The notes beneath the pieces are model-generated. The model saw nothing but the letters and a program-made list of their open reading frames with translations, was not told the DNA's origin and ran no database searches. From Rhodobacterales bacterium HKCCA1288 (GTDB taxonomy: Bacteria > Pseudomonadota > Alphaproteobacteria > Rhodobacterales > Rhodobacteraceae): a DNA stretch of 64,000 bases. Each line of letters starts with the position of its first letter. The stretch's first letter is position 1. Below are positions 1 to 9,773 of this stretch, piece after piece. The position numbers were made by a program, and so were the translations under genes. Location of the stretch: the NCBI GenBank assembly GCA_015693905.1, contig CP065161.1, positions 1,781,001 through 1,845,000 on the forward strand. Reading direction: 5' to 3'.

Positions 1-33
1 AAAACGGGTATCAACGAGCTGCTGCGGGACTAA
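1..33 (+). CDS. 3' end of an unidentified gene
   Basis: The window opens inside a reading frame that gives ten residues (KTGINELLRD) and then a TAA stop. A good intrinsic terminator follows 24 bases later, which supports this being a real gene end. Too little is present to name the product. Confidence 0.45.
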   Translation, partial: KTGINELLRD

Positions 34-56
34 ATCGCGAAGCAGGTATCACATTC

Positions 57-87
57 AAAACGGGTCGCAGGCGCGGCCCGTTTTTTT
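57..87 (+). terminator. Rho-independent terminator after the first partial gene
   Basis: A GC-rich hairpin (arms ACGGGTCGC and GCGGCCCGT, loop AGGC, one G-T pair) is followed directly by seven T. An A run before the left arm can pair with the T run, so it could also work weakly on the other strand. Confidence 0.85.
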
Positions 88-278
88 GCGGCAACTGTTA
101 ACGATGCGGCAACAAAATCGGCAGGATTACGGCAAATCACGGAAATTACGCCCAAATTTGCCTTTTTGCCCTCAACACTCCCTCATAATTCCCGCCTTTA
201 GTCCGTTCTTTTCCCCAATAGCGCCCCATTTGGAAACGATGCTGCGAGGGAAGTCGAACAATGCCCAAAGGACGAAAG

Positions 279-1184
279 ATGGACAGATTGACCGAAATGG
301 AAGCCTTCGCCATGGTTGTGAACCAAGGTGGCTTCACCGATGCGGCGCGCAAGATGGGTATCTCGAAATCCGCCGTGTCCAAGCATATTTCATCGCTCGA
401 AACCCGTTTGGGTGCGCGGCTATTAAATCGCACCACCCGCCGCGTCAGCCCGACCGAGATCGGTCTAGCCTATTATGATCGCGCCTGTCGCGTTCTCAAT
501 GATGCGGGCGATGCTGATGCGATGGTCTCCTCTATGCAGTCTGCACCATCGGGGCTGTTACGCGTGACCGTCCCCACTGATTTTGGGTCTGGTCATCTCT
601 CGCCCCTCATTGGCGGTTTCCTCAAAGCCTATCCGCAAGTGTCCGTCAGCATGGTTTTGGAAAATCGTCATGTAGAACTGATTTCTGAGGGGTTTGATGT
701 TGCTATCCGCATGGGTGAGATGGAGGACAGCACACTCAAAGCCCGCCGTATCTGTGACACCACAATGCGCATGATCGGATCCCCTGCCTATTTCGCGTCA
801 CATGGTCATCCCGAACGGATTGAAGACCTCAATGAACATCGCTTGCTGCACTTCTCGAATGAAGCGCAGGGAAATGTTTGGAAACTCTTGGCCCCATCAG
901 GGGAGCGGCGTTTTGTGCGCTCCACAGGCGCATTGACCGTCAATGACGGGCAAGCCTTGTTGAAAGCGGCAATCGGCGGTTTTGGTATCGCCTTTTTGCC
1001 AAGCTTCCTCTTTGGCGAGGCGCTGCGGGCAGGCGAAGTGGAAGAAGCGATGCCACATCTGCCGATGGAAATACAAAGCCTGCACGCAGTTTACCCACCT
1101 GGGCGCTATACACAGCCCAAATTGCGCGCCTTCATTGATTTTCTGGTTGATCAGTTCAAAGACAAAGGCCCAATGGATTGGTGA
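279..1184 (+). CDS. LysR-family transcriptional regulator
   Basis: A 301-residue LysR-type DNA-binding regulator. The N-terminal winged helix-turn-helix is clear (residues about 5-64, with the typical 'F..VV..GGFT.AARK' and 'SKSAVSKHI' pattern). It is followed by a periplasmic-binding-protein-like effector domain of normal length. The start at 279 is preferred over an in-frame ATG at 261 because AAGGA sits 6 bases before it and most relatives begin near 'MDRLTEMEAF'. The effector domain resembles the group often annotated as CrgA/DmlR-like, but no ligand can be read from sequence. The neighbour downstream is convergent, so no target gene is suggested by an adjacent divergent promoter. Confidence 0.9.
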   Translation: MDRLTEMEAFAMVVNQGGFTDAARKMGISKSAVSKHISSLETRLGARLLNRTTRRVSPTEIGLAYYDRACRVLNDAGDADAMVSSMQSAPSGLLRVTVPTDFGSGHLSPLIGGFLKAYPQVSVSMVLENRHVELISEGFDVAIRMGEMEDSTLKARRICDTTMRMIGSPAYFASHGHPERIEDLNEHRLLHFSNEAQGNVWKLLAPSGERRFVRSTGALTVNDGQALLKAAIGGFGIAFLPSFLFGEALRAGEVEEAMPHLPMEIQSLHAVYPPGRYTQPKLRAFIDFLVDQFKDKGPMDW

Positions 1185-1192
1185 TCAATCTC

Positions 1193-1942
1193 TCAGGCAT
1201 CTTCGGGGTGGATTTGATAGTGATAAGCACTGACCACCTCGAAGCCCATGGATTGATAAAGCCCATTTGCCGCTTGATTGGCCTTGGTCGTCACAAGTGT
1301 TAACCAATTCGCCCCTTCCGCCTGTGCCCAATGCGCCATGTGCCACATAACACGCCGCCCCACGCCCTGACGGCGGGCCGATTGGGCGGTTTCGACCGCG
1401 TGCACCATGGCGATATCTCCATCGCAGGCGATAAAGCCAGTCGCGGCAATGCGATCCTGCTGCCGCGCAAAAACTGTGGTTTTCGGAGCGCACGCCCGCG
1501 CCATGACCTCTAGGCGCGCGGGCCCTATCCCGCCATCAGCCCAAATTGCCGCTTGCGCGGCCAAGGGCGGCCAAAGGGCAAAGCACTCAGACAGCGCAGG
1601 CAGATCCCGCCCGCGCAGATCCATCGCGTAAAACCATACAGGATCTTTGATCTGATAGCCGCGTGCCCCAAGGGCGGCATCCAAAGCGGATTGGCTTTCG
1701 CGAATAATAAACAAGCGCGGCTGTCCCATAGCCTGCATGCGGGCCTCGGCCTTGTTGAGCGTTGCCTCATCGGGCGTATCTTGGCCGTCCCAACTGGCCG
1801 CAGATACGCGACTGCCGCCGCCTGCCCCCTCACGAAAGGTCAAAAGCCCATCAGTTTGGTAAGTTCTGGCGGGCCAAGTGGCATCTAACGCCATAAACAA
1901 ACGGCCCTCATCAGGCAGCATGTCGGAACAGGCCGCGCCCAT
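1193..1942 (-). CDS. GNAT-family N-acetyltransferase
   Basis: A 249-residue acetyltransferase of the GNAT fold. The acetyl-CoA-binding stretch is near residue 190-200 (RRQGVGRRVMWHMA, fitting the Q/RxxGxG/A motif), followed by the usual 'AN..A..LYQSMGF' end of the domain at the C-terminus. The N-terminal third is an extra region of the kind seen in two-part GNAT proteins. The start at 1942 lies one base after the stop of the upstream gene; an ATG at 1921 is the alternative. It is very probably co-transcribed with the CinA-like gene. Substrate unknown. Confidence 0.82.
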   Translation of the reverse strand: MGAACSDMLPDEGRLFMALDATWPARTYQTDGLLTFREGAGGGSRVSAASWDGQDTPDEATLNKAEARMQAMGQPRLFIIRESQSALDAALGARGYQIKDPVWFYAMDLRGRDLPALSECFALWPPLAAQAAIWADGGIGPARLEVMARACAPKTTVFARQQDRIAATGFIACDGDIAMVHAVETAQSARRQGVGRRVMWHMAHWAQAEGANWLTLVTTKANQAANGLYQSMGFEVVSAYHYQIHPEDA

Positions 1943-1943
1943 A

Positions 1944-2672
1944 TCAAACGCCCTGCGGAAAAGCGCGCGCCATTTCTGCAATGGCACGTTGAAGCATCCC
2001 CTCATCGGCACTGCGCAGCACGATATTTGCCCCATACACCCCGTTCAATTGATAGGGGTAAGAGCCGATTGAAACATCGGGAAATTGGGCAGCAATTTCG
2101 CCCAAAGGCCCCGCAATATCACCTTCGCCCATCTCTAGGCGGATGCTGTGGCTGATCAAGGGCGCGCCACCTGTCAAGCGCGGCATGACCGAAGCCACCA
2201 TCGCCTGAAAGACCGAAGGCACCCCCGCCATCACATAGACATTTTCGATCTGAAACCCGGGTGCGGTGGAGACGGGATTATCGATCAAAGCCGCGCCATC
2301 GGGAATGCGCGCCATGCGCAGGCGGGCTTCGTTCAACTCTTGCCCGCGGGCATCATAATGGGCTTGCAACAACGCCCGCGCATCCGCCCGAACATCAATA
2401 TGCACGCCAAAAGCCGCCGCAACCGCGTCAGCGGTGATATCGTCATGCGTTGGCCCAATACCGCCCGAAGTAAACACATGATCATAAGACCCGCGCAGCG
2501 CATTGAGGGCCTCTACAATACCCGCATGATCATCAGAGACGATGCGCACCTCTTTCAGCGCAATCCCTTTTGCGGTCAATTCATTGGCCAAATGGTGCAT
2601 ATTCGCATCGCGTGTGCGTCCTGATAGGATTTCATCCCCGATCACCAACATCGCTGCGGTTGGTTGTGCCAT
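1944..2672 (-). CDS. Molybdopterin-binding protein of the CinA N-terminal type
   Basis: A 242-residue protein with the MoaB/Mog-like fold found at the N-terminus of CinA. The N-terminal 'LVIGDEILSGRTRDAN' and the 'FTSGGIGPTHDDIT' motif near residue 60-75 are diagnostic. It lacks the C-terminal nicotinamide-nucleotide amidase domain of full CinA (usually over 400 residues), so it is the stand-alone form common in alphaproteobacteria. The start was placed at the ATG giving 'MAQPTAAMLVIGDEI', preceded by a G-rich Shine-Dalgarno; the upstream extension of the frame has no family similarity. The GNAT gene follows immediately. Exact biochemical role uncertain. Confidence 0.87.
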   Translation of the reverse strand: MAQPTAAMLVIGDEILSGRTRDANMHHLANELTAKGIALKEVRIVSDDHAGIVEALNALRGSYDHVFTSGGIGPTHDDITADAVAAAFGVHIDVRADARALLQAHYDARGQELNEARLRMARIPDGAALIDNPVSTAPGFQIENVYVMAGVPSVFQAMVASVMPRLTGGAPLISHSIRLEMGEGDIAGPLGEIAAQFPDVSIGSYPYQLNGVYGANIVLRSADEGMLQRAIAEMARAFPQGV

Positions 2673-2799
2673 TTTGAGAACCCCCCACTTGTCATGCACC
2701 CTGCCTGCGGTATAGGCCAAGCCCTGTCATGCCGCAACGCGTCATCGCGTGGCGGGGTTGGCTAGAATTCAAGCGCCAAAAACCGTAATCTGGTGCGAG

Positions 2800-3627
2800 A
2801 TGACAGGAGCAGATGTTTTGGACGATTTCAAAGGCCGCGTGACCAAAGACGGAATTCGCATTCACGATGATGCAGGCTTTGCTGGGATGCATGCAGCGGG
2901 CGCACTGGCCGCGCGCATTCTGGACGACATCGCGCCCATGGTAGAGCCAGGTGTCACGACCGAAGCTTTAGATCAAGCGATTGAGGATATGGTCAATGCG
3001 GCGGGCGCGAAATCAGCAACCATCGGATATCGTGGGTATAAACATGCAAGCTGCATCTCGGTGAACCATGTGGTCTGCCACGGCATCCCTAGCCCCAAAA
3101 CCCTTAAGGATGGGGATATCCTGAATATTGATGTAACCGTTATCGTGGATGGGTGGTTTGGCGACACAAGCCGCATGTATGTGGCCGGCAATCTGAACCG
3201 CAAAGCAGAACGCCTGATCCAAGTGACCCATGACGCCCTATTCAAAGGGATTGAGATCGTGCGTCCTGGGGCCACGTTCGGGGATATTGGCCATGCGATT
3301 CAAACCTATGTCGAAGCCAATCGCATGAGCGTGGTGCGTGATTTCTGCGGTCATGGGTTGGGTCAGGTCTTTCACGCACCGCCAAATGTTCTTCATTATG
3401 GCCGCGCGGGCACAGGCCCCGTCTTGGAAGAGGGGATGTTCTTCACCATTGAGCCCATGGTGAACCTTGGCCGTCCCGAAACCAAAGTTTTGGCAGATGA
3501 ATGGACAGCCGTGACACGGGATAAATCCCTCTCCGCACAGTTTGAACATTCGATTGGGGTGACAGCGGACGGGTTTGAAATTTTCACCCTGTCACCCTCT
3601 GGGAAATTCCACCCCACTTGGGGGTGA
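2800..3627 (+). CDS. map: Type I methionyl aminopeptidase
   Basis: Removes the N-terminal methionine from nascent proteins in the cytoplasm, using two metal ions. About 275 residues. The metal ligands of the pita-bread fold are visible: 'NIDVTVIVDGWFGDTS' (two Asp), 'FCGHGLGQVFHAPP' (His), 'FTIEPMV' (Glu) and a final Glu in 'AQFEHSIGVT'. 'CISVNHVVCHGIP' carries the substrate-contacting His. The ATG at 2800 gives a family-typical N-terminus; a frame extension to 2749 looks non-coding. radC follows 28 bases after the stop. Confidence 0.96.
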   Translation: MTGADVLDDFKGRVTKDGIRIHDDAGFAGMHAAGALAARILDDIAPMVEPGVTTEALDQAIEDMVNAAGAKSATIGYRGYKHASCISVNHVVCHGIPSPKTLKDGDILNIDVTVIVDGWFGDTSRMYVAGNLNRKAERLIQVTHDALFKGIEIVRPGATFGDIGHAIQTYVEANRMSVVRDFCGHGLGQVFHAPPNVLHYGRAGTGPVLEEGMFFTIEPMVNLGRPETKVLADEWTAVTRDKSLSAQFEHSIGVTADGFEIFTLSPSGKFHPTWG

Positions 3628-3655
3628 TCTGCTTAATTGCTGATTAACCATTCTG

Positions 3656-4351
3656 ATGGATGGTGCGGGCATGACAAAGCCCGAGTTGACCCTTGCCCAT
3701 AGCCGCACCGCGCCCCTGCCGAAATTGCGCAGGGTTGCGGTTGATGCCGCACAGCATGATCTTCTCGCGCGGCTATTGGCGGCGGCGGCGCCAAACGCAC
3801 CCTCTGCGCGGATGGCGGCCACGCTGTTACGACAACATGGCAGCCTTGCGCGCGTTCTTTGCGCCAGTGACCAACGCCTAAAATCCGTCAGCCATATGAC
3901 CGAAGACACGATTGCCCATTTACGCCTAACGCAGGCTGTGGCGGAAACGATTACCCGCAAACAGCTTGATGACCGCCCGATCTTAGGCTCATGGCAAACG
4001 GTGATGGAGTATTGCCGCGCAACCATGGCGCACCGTGATGTTGAGGAGGTGCGGGTTTTCTACCTTGACCGCAAAAACCACCTGATCGCAGACGAACAGC
4101 ACAGCCGCGGCACCGTGGATCACGCGCCCTTCTATCCCCGCGAAGTTATCAAGCGCGCGCTTGAGATGAGCGCCTCGGCACTGGTTGTGGTTCACAATCA
4201 TCCGTCAGGCGACCCGACCCCAAGCACAGGCGATATTGCCCTGACCCGACAGTTGGGTGAGGCAAGCAAAATGATGGGTCTGACCCTGCATGATCACATC
4301 ATCATCACGCCAAGCGGCGAGGTCAGCTTTCGCGCGGAGGGTCTGATTTAA
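3656..4351 (+). CDS. radC: RadC/JAB-domain protein (UPF0758 family)
   Basis: A 231-residue protein with an N-terminal helix-hairpin-helix-like region and a C-terminal JAB/MPN metalloprotease-like domain. The metal motif is intact (VVVHNHPSGDPTPSTGD, H-x-H-x(n)-D). Historically linked to DNA repair, though the real function of this family is unsettled. A second in-frame ATG at 3671 is a possible start. It lies downstream of map in the same direction and its stop is two bases from the convergent secA stop. Confidence 0.92.
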   Translation: MDGAGMTKPELTLAHSRTAPLPKLRRVAVDAAQHDLLARLLAAAAPNAPSARMAATLLRQHGSLARVLCASDQRLKSVSHMTEDTIAHLRLTQAVAETITRKQLDDRPILGSWQTVMEYCRATMAHRDVEEVRVFYLDRKNHLIADEQHSRGTVDHAPFYPREVIKRALEMSASALVVVHNHPSGDPTPSTGDIALTRQLGEASKMMGLTLHDHIIITPSGEVSFRAEGLI

Positions 4352-4353
4352 AA

Positions 4354-7056
4354 TCAGGCCAAACGCCCGTGACAATGCTTGAACTTCTTTCCCGATCCAC
4401 AGGGGCAGGCATCATTGCGGCCAAGATTGCCCCATGTTTCTGGGCGCGTCTCATCAAAGCCTGTATCATCACCGCTTGCTTTTGCTTCAGCCTCATCCGC
4501 GGCTTTCAAGGCGGCTTGCTGCTGCGCTGCGGCCTGTGCCTGCAATTGACGGATCAATTCTGCCTGCTGCTCGGGGCTGAGCGGTTGGATGCGGCCAAGT
4601 TTCTGCGTCACTTCCTGACGAAGCCCATCCAACAGGCCCTCGAACAATTGAAACGCCTCGGATTTATATTCGTTCAAAGGATCACGCTGCGCATAACCAC
4701 GGAATGCCACGACTGAACGCAAATGTTCCAATTTCAATAGGTGATCGCGCCATTTCTGATCGATTGTCTGCAACAATACCTGTTTTTCAATATTGCGCAT
4801 CTGCTCGGCACCAAAGGCAGTGGCTTTGTCGTTCATGAATTTATCGGCGGCTTCCTCAAGCCGTTCAATCACCACGTCCTGATCTACGCCGTCTTCTTCA
4901 GCCCATGCGGGGATCGGAAGATCGAGTGACAATGTCTCGCGGCAGGCCTGTGCCATCGCCTCAACATCCCACTGATCTGCATAGGATCGCGGTGGCATAT
5001 AAGTGTCGACCATATCGGCGATCACCTCATAGCGCATATCCTTGACGATATCCTCGATATCATCGGAGGCCATGATATCCATACGCTGGCCAAAGATGAC
5101 TTTGCGCTGTTCATTCATCACATCATCGAATTTCAGCAACTGCTTGCGGATGTCGAAGTTGCGCCCTTCAACCTTGGCCTGCGCGCGCTCCAAGGATTTG
5201 TTGACCCAAGGATGCACAATTGCCTCACCCTCGGCCAGACCGAGCGTGGTCAACATCTTTTCAAGACGTTCTGACCCAAAAATCCGCATCAGATCATCTT
5301 CGAGCGATAGGTAAAACGCTGAACGACCCGGATCGCCCTGACGGCCCGAACGACCGCGCAACTGGTTGTCGATACGGCGGCTTTCATGCCGCTCGGTTGC
5401 CAAAACATACAGACCACCTGCGGCCTTCACGGCCTCTTCATCGGCTTTGTGGGTTTCTTCAATTTCAGCGCGCAGTTTTTCAGGGTCAGCATCAGGATTC
5501 GCGGCGATGGCATCCATCACCTTCAACTCGACATTGCCGCCCAGTTTAATGTCAGTTCCGCGCCCCGCCATATTGGTCGCAATAGTGATCGCGCCCAATT
5601 TGCCCGCATCTGCCACAATCTGCGCTTCCTGCTCATGCTGACGCGCGTTCAAAACATTATGCGGCAACTTTGCCTTGGTCAAAAGGCCGCTCAGCATCTC
5701 GGATTTCTCAATCGAGGTTGTGCCGACCAAAACAGGTTGGCCCTTTTCATGCGCTTCGCGGATCGACTCTACGATGGCGTTATATTTCTCGGCGGCGGTG
5801 CGATAGACCTGATCATGGTCATCAATCCGCGCCACAGGGCGATTGGTTGGAACCTCAACAACGCCAAGTTTGTAAATTTCAAAAAATTCTTCGGCCTCAG
5901 TCGCCGCTGTGCCCGTCATACCACCCAATTTTTTGTAGAGGCGGAAGTAATTTTGGAATGTCACCGAAGCCAAGGTCACATTCTCAGGTTGGATCGCAAC
6001 GCCTTCCTTGGCTTCGATGGCCTGATGCAGACCATCAGACAGGCGCCGACCTGGCATCATACGACCCGTGAATTCATCGACCAAGACCACCTCATCGCCG
6101 CGCAACAGATAATCGCGATCTTTGAGATACACCTTATGCGCCCGCAGCGCGCAGGTCGCGTGATGCACAAGCGATGTGCTTTCAGGGTCATAGAGGCTTT
6201 GCCCCTCAGGCAAGAGGCCCGCTTCGGCAAGGCGCTGCTCAAGAAAGTCATTGCCTTCCTCGGTCAAGGTCGCGTTTCGCGTTTTCTCGTCCAGCGTATA
6301 GTGCTCTTCGGTCAGCTCAGGGATCACTTTGTCAATCGCCACATAAAGATCGGAACGATCTTGAGATGGGCCAGAAATGATCAAGGGCGTGCGCGCCTCA
6401 TCGATGAGGATCGAGTCGACCTCGTCCACAATCGCGAAATTGTGACCGCGTTGCGCCATCTCAGGCAGCGATCCGCGCATATTGTCCCGCAAATAATCGA
6501 ACCCAAGCTCGTTATTGGTCGCATAGGTGATGTCGGCGGCATAGGCCTCGCGCTTTTCGGCTTCGGGCTGGCGCGGATAAACCACGCCCGTTGTCATGCC
6601 AAGCGCGGCGAAAACCTTGCTCATCCATTCCGCGTCTCGCCGTGCAAGGTAATCGTTCACAGTGACAACATGCACACCCTCGCCGCTCAAAGCGTTGAGA
6701 TAGGCGGGAAAGGTCGCAACCAAAGTTTTCCCTTCGCCTGTCTTCATCTCGGCAATATTCCCTTGGTGCAGGAAAATGCCGCCCATCAACTGCACATCAA
6801 AGGCGCGCAAACCCAAAGCGCGCTTGGCGGCTTCGCGGCAATTGGCAAAGGCCTCGGGCAATAGCGCATCAAGGCTCTCACCATTGGCGTGGCGCTGGCG
6901 AAGTTCTTCGGTCTTTGCGATCAGCCCTGCATCATCGAGGGCGACAAACTCAGGCTCAAGTGCGTTGATCTTTGCAATAAGCGGCCTTTGAGCCTTGACC
7001 AATCGATCATTTGAACTGCCAAAAATCTTCTTTGCGATAGATCCAAGCCCAAGCAT
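4354..7056 (-). CDS. secA: Preprotein translocase ATPase SecA
   Basis: A 900-residue motor of the Sec export pathway that drives unfolded preproteins through SecYEG at the inner membrane. Visible features: Walker A (MKTGEGKT, residues 105-111), DEVD box (211-214), '[13 protein letters not shown]' in the second helicase lobe, and a C-terminal zinc-binding tail ([12 protein letters not shown]) used for SecB and lipid contact. A glutamine/alanine-rich linker precedes the zinc tail. Length is normal. It is transcribed divergently from a parvulin gene across a 209-base intergenic region. Confidence 0.99.
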   Translation of the reverse strand: MLGLGSIAKKIFGSSNDRLVKAQRPLIAKINALEPEFVALDDAGLIAKTEELRQRHANGESLDALLPEAFANCREAAKRALGLRAFDVQLMGGIFLHQGNIAEMKTGEGKTLVATFPAYLNALSGEGVHVVTVNDYLARRDAEWMSKVFAALGMTTGVVYPRQPEAEKREAYAADITYATNNELGFDYLRDNMRGSLPEMAQRGHNFAIVDEVDSILIDEARTPLIISGPSQDRSDLYVAIDKVIPELTEEHYTLDEKTRNATLTEEGNDFLEQRLAEAGLLPEGQSLYDPESTSLVHHATCALRAHKVYLKDRDYLLRGDEVVLVDEFTGRMMPGRRLSDGLHQAIEAKEGVAIQPENVTLASVTFQNYFRLYKKLGGMTGTAATEAEEFFEIYKLGVVEVPTNRPVARIDDHDQVYRTAAEKYNAIVESIREAHEKGQPVLVGTTSIEKSEMLSGLLTKAKLPHNVLNARQHEQEAQIVADAGKLGAITIATNMAGRGTDIKLGGNVELKVMDAIAANPDADPEKLRAEIEETHKADEEAVKAAGGLYVLATERHESRRIDNQLRGRSGRQGDPGRSAFYLSLEDDLMRIFGSERLEKMLTTLGLAEGEAIVHPWVNKSLERAQAKVEGRNFDIRKQLLKFDDVMNEQRKVIFGQRMDIMASDDIEDIVKDMRYEVIADMVDTYMPPRSYADQWDVEAMAQACRETLSLDLPIPAWAEEDGVDQDVVIERLEEAADKFMNDKATAFGAEQMRNIEKQVLLQTIDQKWRDHLLKLEHLRSVVAFRGYAQRDPLNEYKSEAFQLFEGLLDGLRQEVTQKLGRIQPLSPEQQAELIRQLQAQAAAQQQAALKAADEAEAKASGDDTGFDETRPETWGNLGRNDACPCGSGKKFKHCHGRLA

Positions 7057-7265
7057 GCAAAACGCCTTATGTCAGAATTGATCCACGCTGTGGCAGACCC
7101 AATAGAATGTGATCTCCGCTCGGGTTGTTTGCATCCGCGCGGCGGTCTAGAAGACCCATCAAGGAAGCTGTGCCAACGTCCCCAACCGCAATGGGACATA
7201 AGCGCCCGCTTTTGGCCTGTCAACGTGGGCGCGAAGGATTACGCCCGTAATAAAAGGACTGTTCT

Positions 7266-8096
7266 ATGAAACGCATGCTTGTCTCCGCCGCAATTTCCCT
7301 CTCCCTCGCAGCCCCAGTGGCGGCGCAAGACGCCAGCACGGTCTTGGCAACGGTCAACGGCACCGACATCACTTTGGGTCATTTGATTGCAATGCGCGCG
7401 ATGCTGCCCGCGCAATATCAAGAATTGCCAGACGAGGTTCTTTATAATGGAATGTTGGATCAGCTGATCCAACAGGAGGTGGTCGCAGACTCGCTGCGCG
7501 GCTCGGAAGACGCGCGCACAAAACTGACCATGGAAAACGAAGATCGTGCGTTTTTGGCCAGTGTCGCCATTGATGCGATTGCCTTTGACACAATCGCAGA
7601 TGCGGATGTCCAAGCCCTCTATGACGCAAATTTCGCGGATGCAGGCGGTGATCTGGAATGGAATGCAAGCCATATTCTGGTCGCAACCGAAGAAGAGGCG
7701 CAAAACCTGATTGACCAATTAAATGATGGCGCTGATTTCGTTGCTTTGGCGCAAGAATTCTCAACAGGCCCCTCTGGCCCAAATGGCGGCGCTTTGGGGT
7801 GGTTCGGCACTGGTATGATGGTGCCAGAATTTGAAACTGCCGTAGCAGACCTAGAGGCCGGGGAAATTTCCGCGCCTGTCCAAACCCAATTTGGTTGGCA
7901 CGTTGTGAAATTGAACGAGTCGCGCATCAGTGCGCCCCCCGCGCCAGAAGATGTGCGCGCCGATCTTGAGGAAGAATTGCGCCGTCAGCGCGTTGACGCC
8001 TATCTTGCGGAATTGACCGAAGCGGCAGAGATCACGCGGCCAGAGGTTGAGATTGACATGAGCCTCATCCGCAACATTGATCTTTTGACACAGTAA
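7266..8096 (+). CDS. Exported parvulin-type peptidyl-prolyl isomerase
   Basis: A 276-residue PpiC/SurA-like foldase. It has a clean Sec signal peptide (MKRMLVSAAISLSLAAPVAAQ, cut after about residue 20). A SurA-N-like helical segment follows, then a rotamase domain: 'NASHILVATEEEA', 'FSTGPSGPNGGALGWF' and 'QTQFGWHVVKL' are the parvulin hallmarks. It should act in the periplasm on outer-membrane or secreted proteins. The divergent secA neighbour fits a secretion theme. argJ follows 22 bases after the stop. Confidence 0.94.
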   Translation: MKRMLVSAAISLSLAAPVAAQDASTVLATVNGTDITLGHLIAMRAMLPAQYQELPDEVLYNGMLDQLIQQEVVADSLRGSEDARTKLTMENEDRAFLASVAIDAIAFDTIADADVQALYDANFADAGGDLEWNASHILVATEEEAQNLIDQLNDGADFVALAQEFSTGPSGPNGGALGWFGTGMMVPEFETAVADLEAGEISAPVQTQFGWHVVKLNESRISAPPAPEDVRADLEEELRRQRVDAYLAELTEAAEITRPEVEIDMSLIRNIDLLTQ

Positions 8097-8118
8097 CCCC
8101 TCTTACATAGGCCCGATC

Positions 8119-9378
8119 ATGGCAAAAGCCCCGCTTCCTGTCTCCCCCCTCGCCCCAAAAGGTGGGTTTCCTGAATTGCCCCGCATTGATGGGGTGCGCT
8201 TTGCCAGTGGCGCGGCGGGGGTGCGGTATCAAAACCGCACCGATGTCATGTTGGTCGAGATTTGTGCAGGGGCGTCAGTGGCAGGTGTCTTTACCAGATC
8301 CTCCACGCGCTCCGCACCTGTCCTTGATTGTGAGCGCAAGTTGGCCGCTTTGGGGGAAAGCAGCGATCAAGGCTTTGGAATTGTAGTAAATTCTGGAAAT
8401 TCCAATGCCTTTACAGGCCGCGCAGGCGATCAAACGGTCGAGGCGGTAACCGCCGAAGCGGGCCGTGTTTTGGGTATTCCTGCCGCTCATGTGTTCAGCG
8501 CGTCAACGGGGGTGATTGGCGAGCCCTTCGCCCCCGAAAAAATTACGCATATCTTGGCGGAATTGGCGGGCAAACTGGATGCTGACGGGGCAGATGGTGC
8601 GGCGCGAGCGATTATGACCACCGACACTTTCCCCAAAGGCGCGACAGAAACCCTGACCCTCTCGGGCCATGAGGTGAAAATCGCGGGCTTTGCCAAAGGC
8701 TCGGGCATGATCGCGCCAGATATGGCCACAATGTTGGCCTATGTCTTTACCGATGCCGCAATTTCGCGTGCCGCGCTGCAATCCATGTTATCGCAAGCCA
8801 CCAAACGCAGCTTTAACGCGGTGACAGTGGACAGCGACACCTCAACCTCGGACAGTTTGATGGTGGCCGCGACAGGCAAGGCAGGTAATCCCCAGATTGC
8901 CGATTTGGACAGCACAGATGCAAAGGCGTTTTATGCGGCCCTTGAGGCGGTTCTCAAAGACCTTGCCTTGCAATTGGTGCGCGATGGGGAAGGCGCAACC
9001 AAACTGATTGAAGTGCAGGTCACCGGCGCGGCAAATGACGCGGATGCAGATCGCGTTGCCCGCGCGATTGCCAACAGCCCACTCGTGAAAACCGCGGCGG
9101 CGGGCGAGGACCCAAATTGGGGCCGTGTTGTCATGGCGGTCGGGAAATCTGGCGCAGTCGCGGATCGTGACCGCCTGACCATCAAGTTCGGTGATATTTT
9201 GGTGGCCGAAAATGGCTGGGTCAGCCCCGATTACCGCGAAGAACAAGGGGCCGCCTATATGAAACAGCAGGAATTGCGGATCGCCGTGGATATGGGCCTT
9301 GGCATGGGGGCGGCGACAGTTTGGACCTGTGACCTGACCCATGGCTATATCAGCATCAATGCGGATTATCGCTCATGA
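8119..9378 (+). CDS. argJ: Bifunctional glutamate N-acetyltransferase / amino-acid acetyltransferase
   Basis: A 419-residue enzyme of arginine biosynthesis that moves the acetyl group from N-acetylornithine to glutamate and can also use acetyl-CoA. The self-cleavage site is intact: 'KGSGMIAPDMATML', with the nucleophilic Thr at about residue 204 that becomes the new N-terminus of the beta chain. 'TTDTFPK' and 'FNAVTVDSDTSTSD' are also family signatures. The last bases overlap the start of mutT by four (ATGA), so the two are translationally coupled. Confidence 0.97.
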   Translation: MAKAPLPVSPLAPKGGFPELPRIDGVRFASGAAGVRYQNRTDVMLVEICAGASVAGVFTRSSTRSAPVLDCERKLAALGESSDQGFGIVVNSGNSNAFTGRAGDQTVEAVTAEAGRVLGIPAAHVFSASTGVIGEPFAPEKITHILAELAGKLDADGADGAARAIMTTDTFPKGATETLTLSGHEVKIAGFAKGSGMIAPDMATMLAYVFTDAAISRAALQSMLSQATKRSFNAVTVDSDTSTSDSLMVAATGKAGNPQIADLDSTDAKAFYAALEAVLKDLALQLVRDGEGATKLIEVQVTGAANDADADRVARAIANSPLVKTAAAGEDPNWGRVVMAVGKSGAVADRDRLTIKFGDILVAENGWVSPDYREEQGAAYMKQQELRIAVDMGLGMGAATVWTCDLTHGYISINADYRS

Positions 9379-9773
9379 AAACGGTGCTTGTCTCTGCAGC
9401 GGCGTTGATTGATGGCGAGGGTCGTGTGCTTTTGGCGCAACGGCCTGAGGGGAAATCCATGGCCGGTCTTTGGGAGTTTCCGGGCGGTAAGGTCGAAGAG
9501 GGCGAAACGCCCGAGGCCGCCTTGATCCGAGAATTGCACGAGGAATTGGGCATTGAAACGTGGCAAAGCTGCCTTGCGCCATTATGCTTTGCCAGCCACA
9601 GCTATGAGAAATTCCATCTGCTTATGCCGCTTTTTGCCTGCCGCAAATGGGGCGGTATCCCGCAATCGCGCGAAGGGCAGGCGCTGAAATGGGTCCGCGC
9701 AAAAGATTTGCGCGACTACCCGATGCCACCTGCAGATATCCCTTTGATTCCGATCCTGCGCGACTGGCTTTAG
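9375..9773 (+). CDS. mutT: 8-oxo-dGTP diphosphatase, MutT type
   Basis: A 132-residue Nudix hydrolase that cleans oxidised guanine nucleotides from the pool. The Nudix box is complete (GGKVEEGETPEAALIREL then HEELG, matching G-x5-E-x7-REUxEExGU). The N-terminal 'LLAQRPEGKSMAGLWEFPGG' segment is typical of MutT. It is coupled to argJ by a 4-base overlap and its stop overlaps the stop of convergent hemH by four bases. Confidence 0.94.
   Translation: MKTVLVSAAALIDGEGRVLLAQRPEGKSMAGLWEFPGGKVEEGETPEAALIRELHEELGIETWQSCLAPLCFASHSYEKFHLLMPLFACRKWGGIPQSREGQALKWVRAKDLRDYPMPPADIPLIPILRDWL

Noticed and set aside
3609-3625. CACCCC/GGGGTG hairpin at the end of map
   Set aside because: It overlaps the last codons of map and has no T tract after it; likely a chance result of the coding sequence.
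5386-6864. A 492-codon open frame on the plus strand opposite secA
   Set aside because: It is fully inside secA, whose product is unmistakable. The antisense protein is rich in His, Arg and Gln in the way mirror frames of GC-rich genes are, and shows no known domain.
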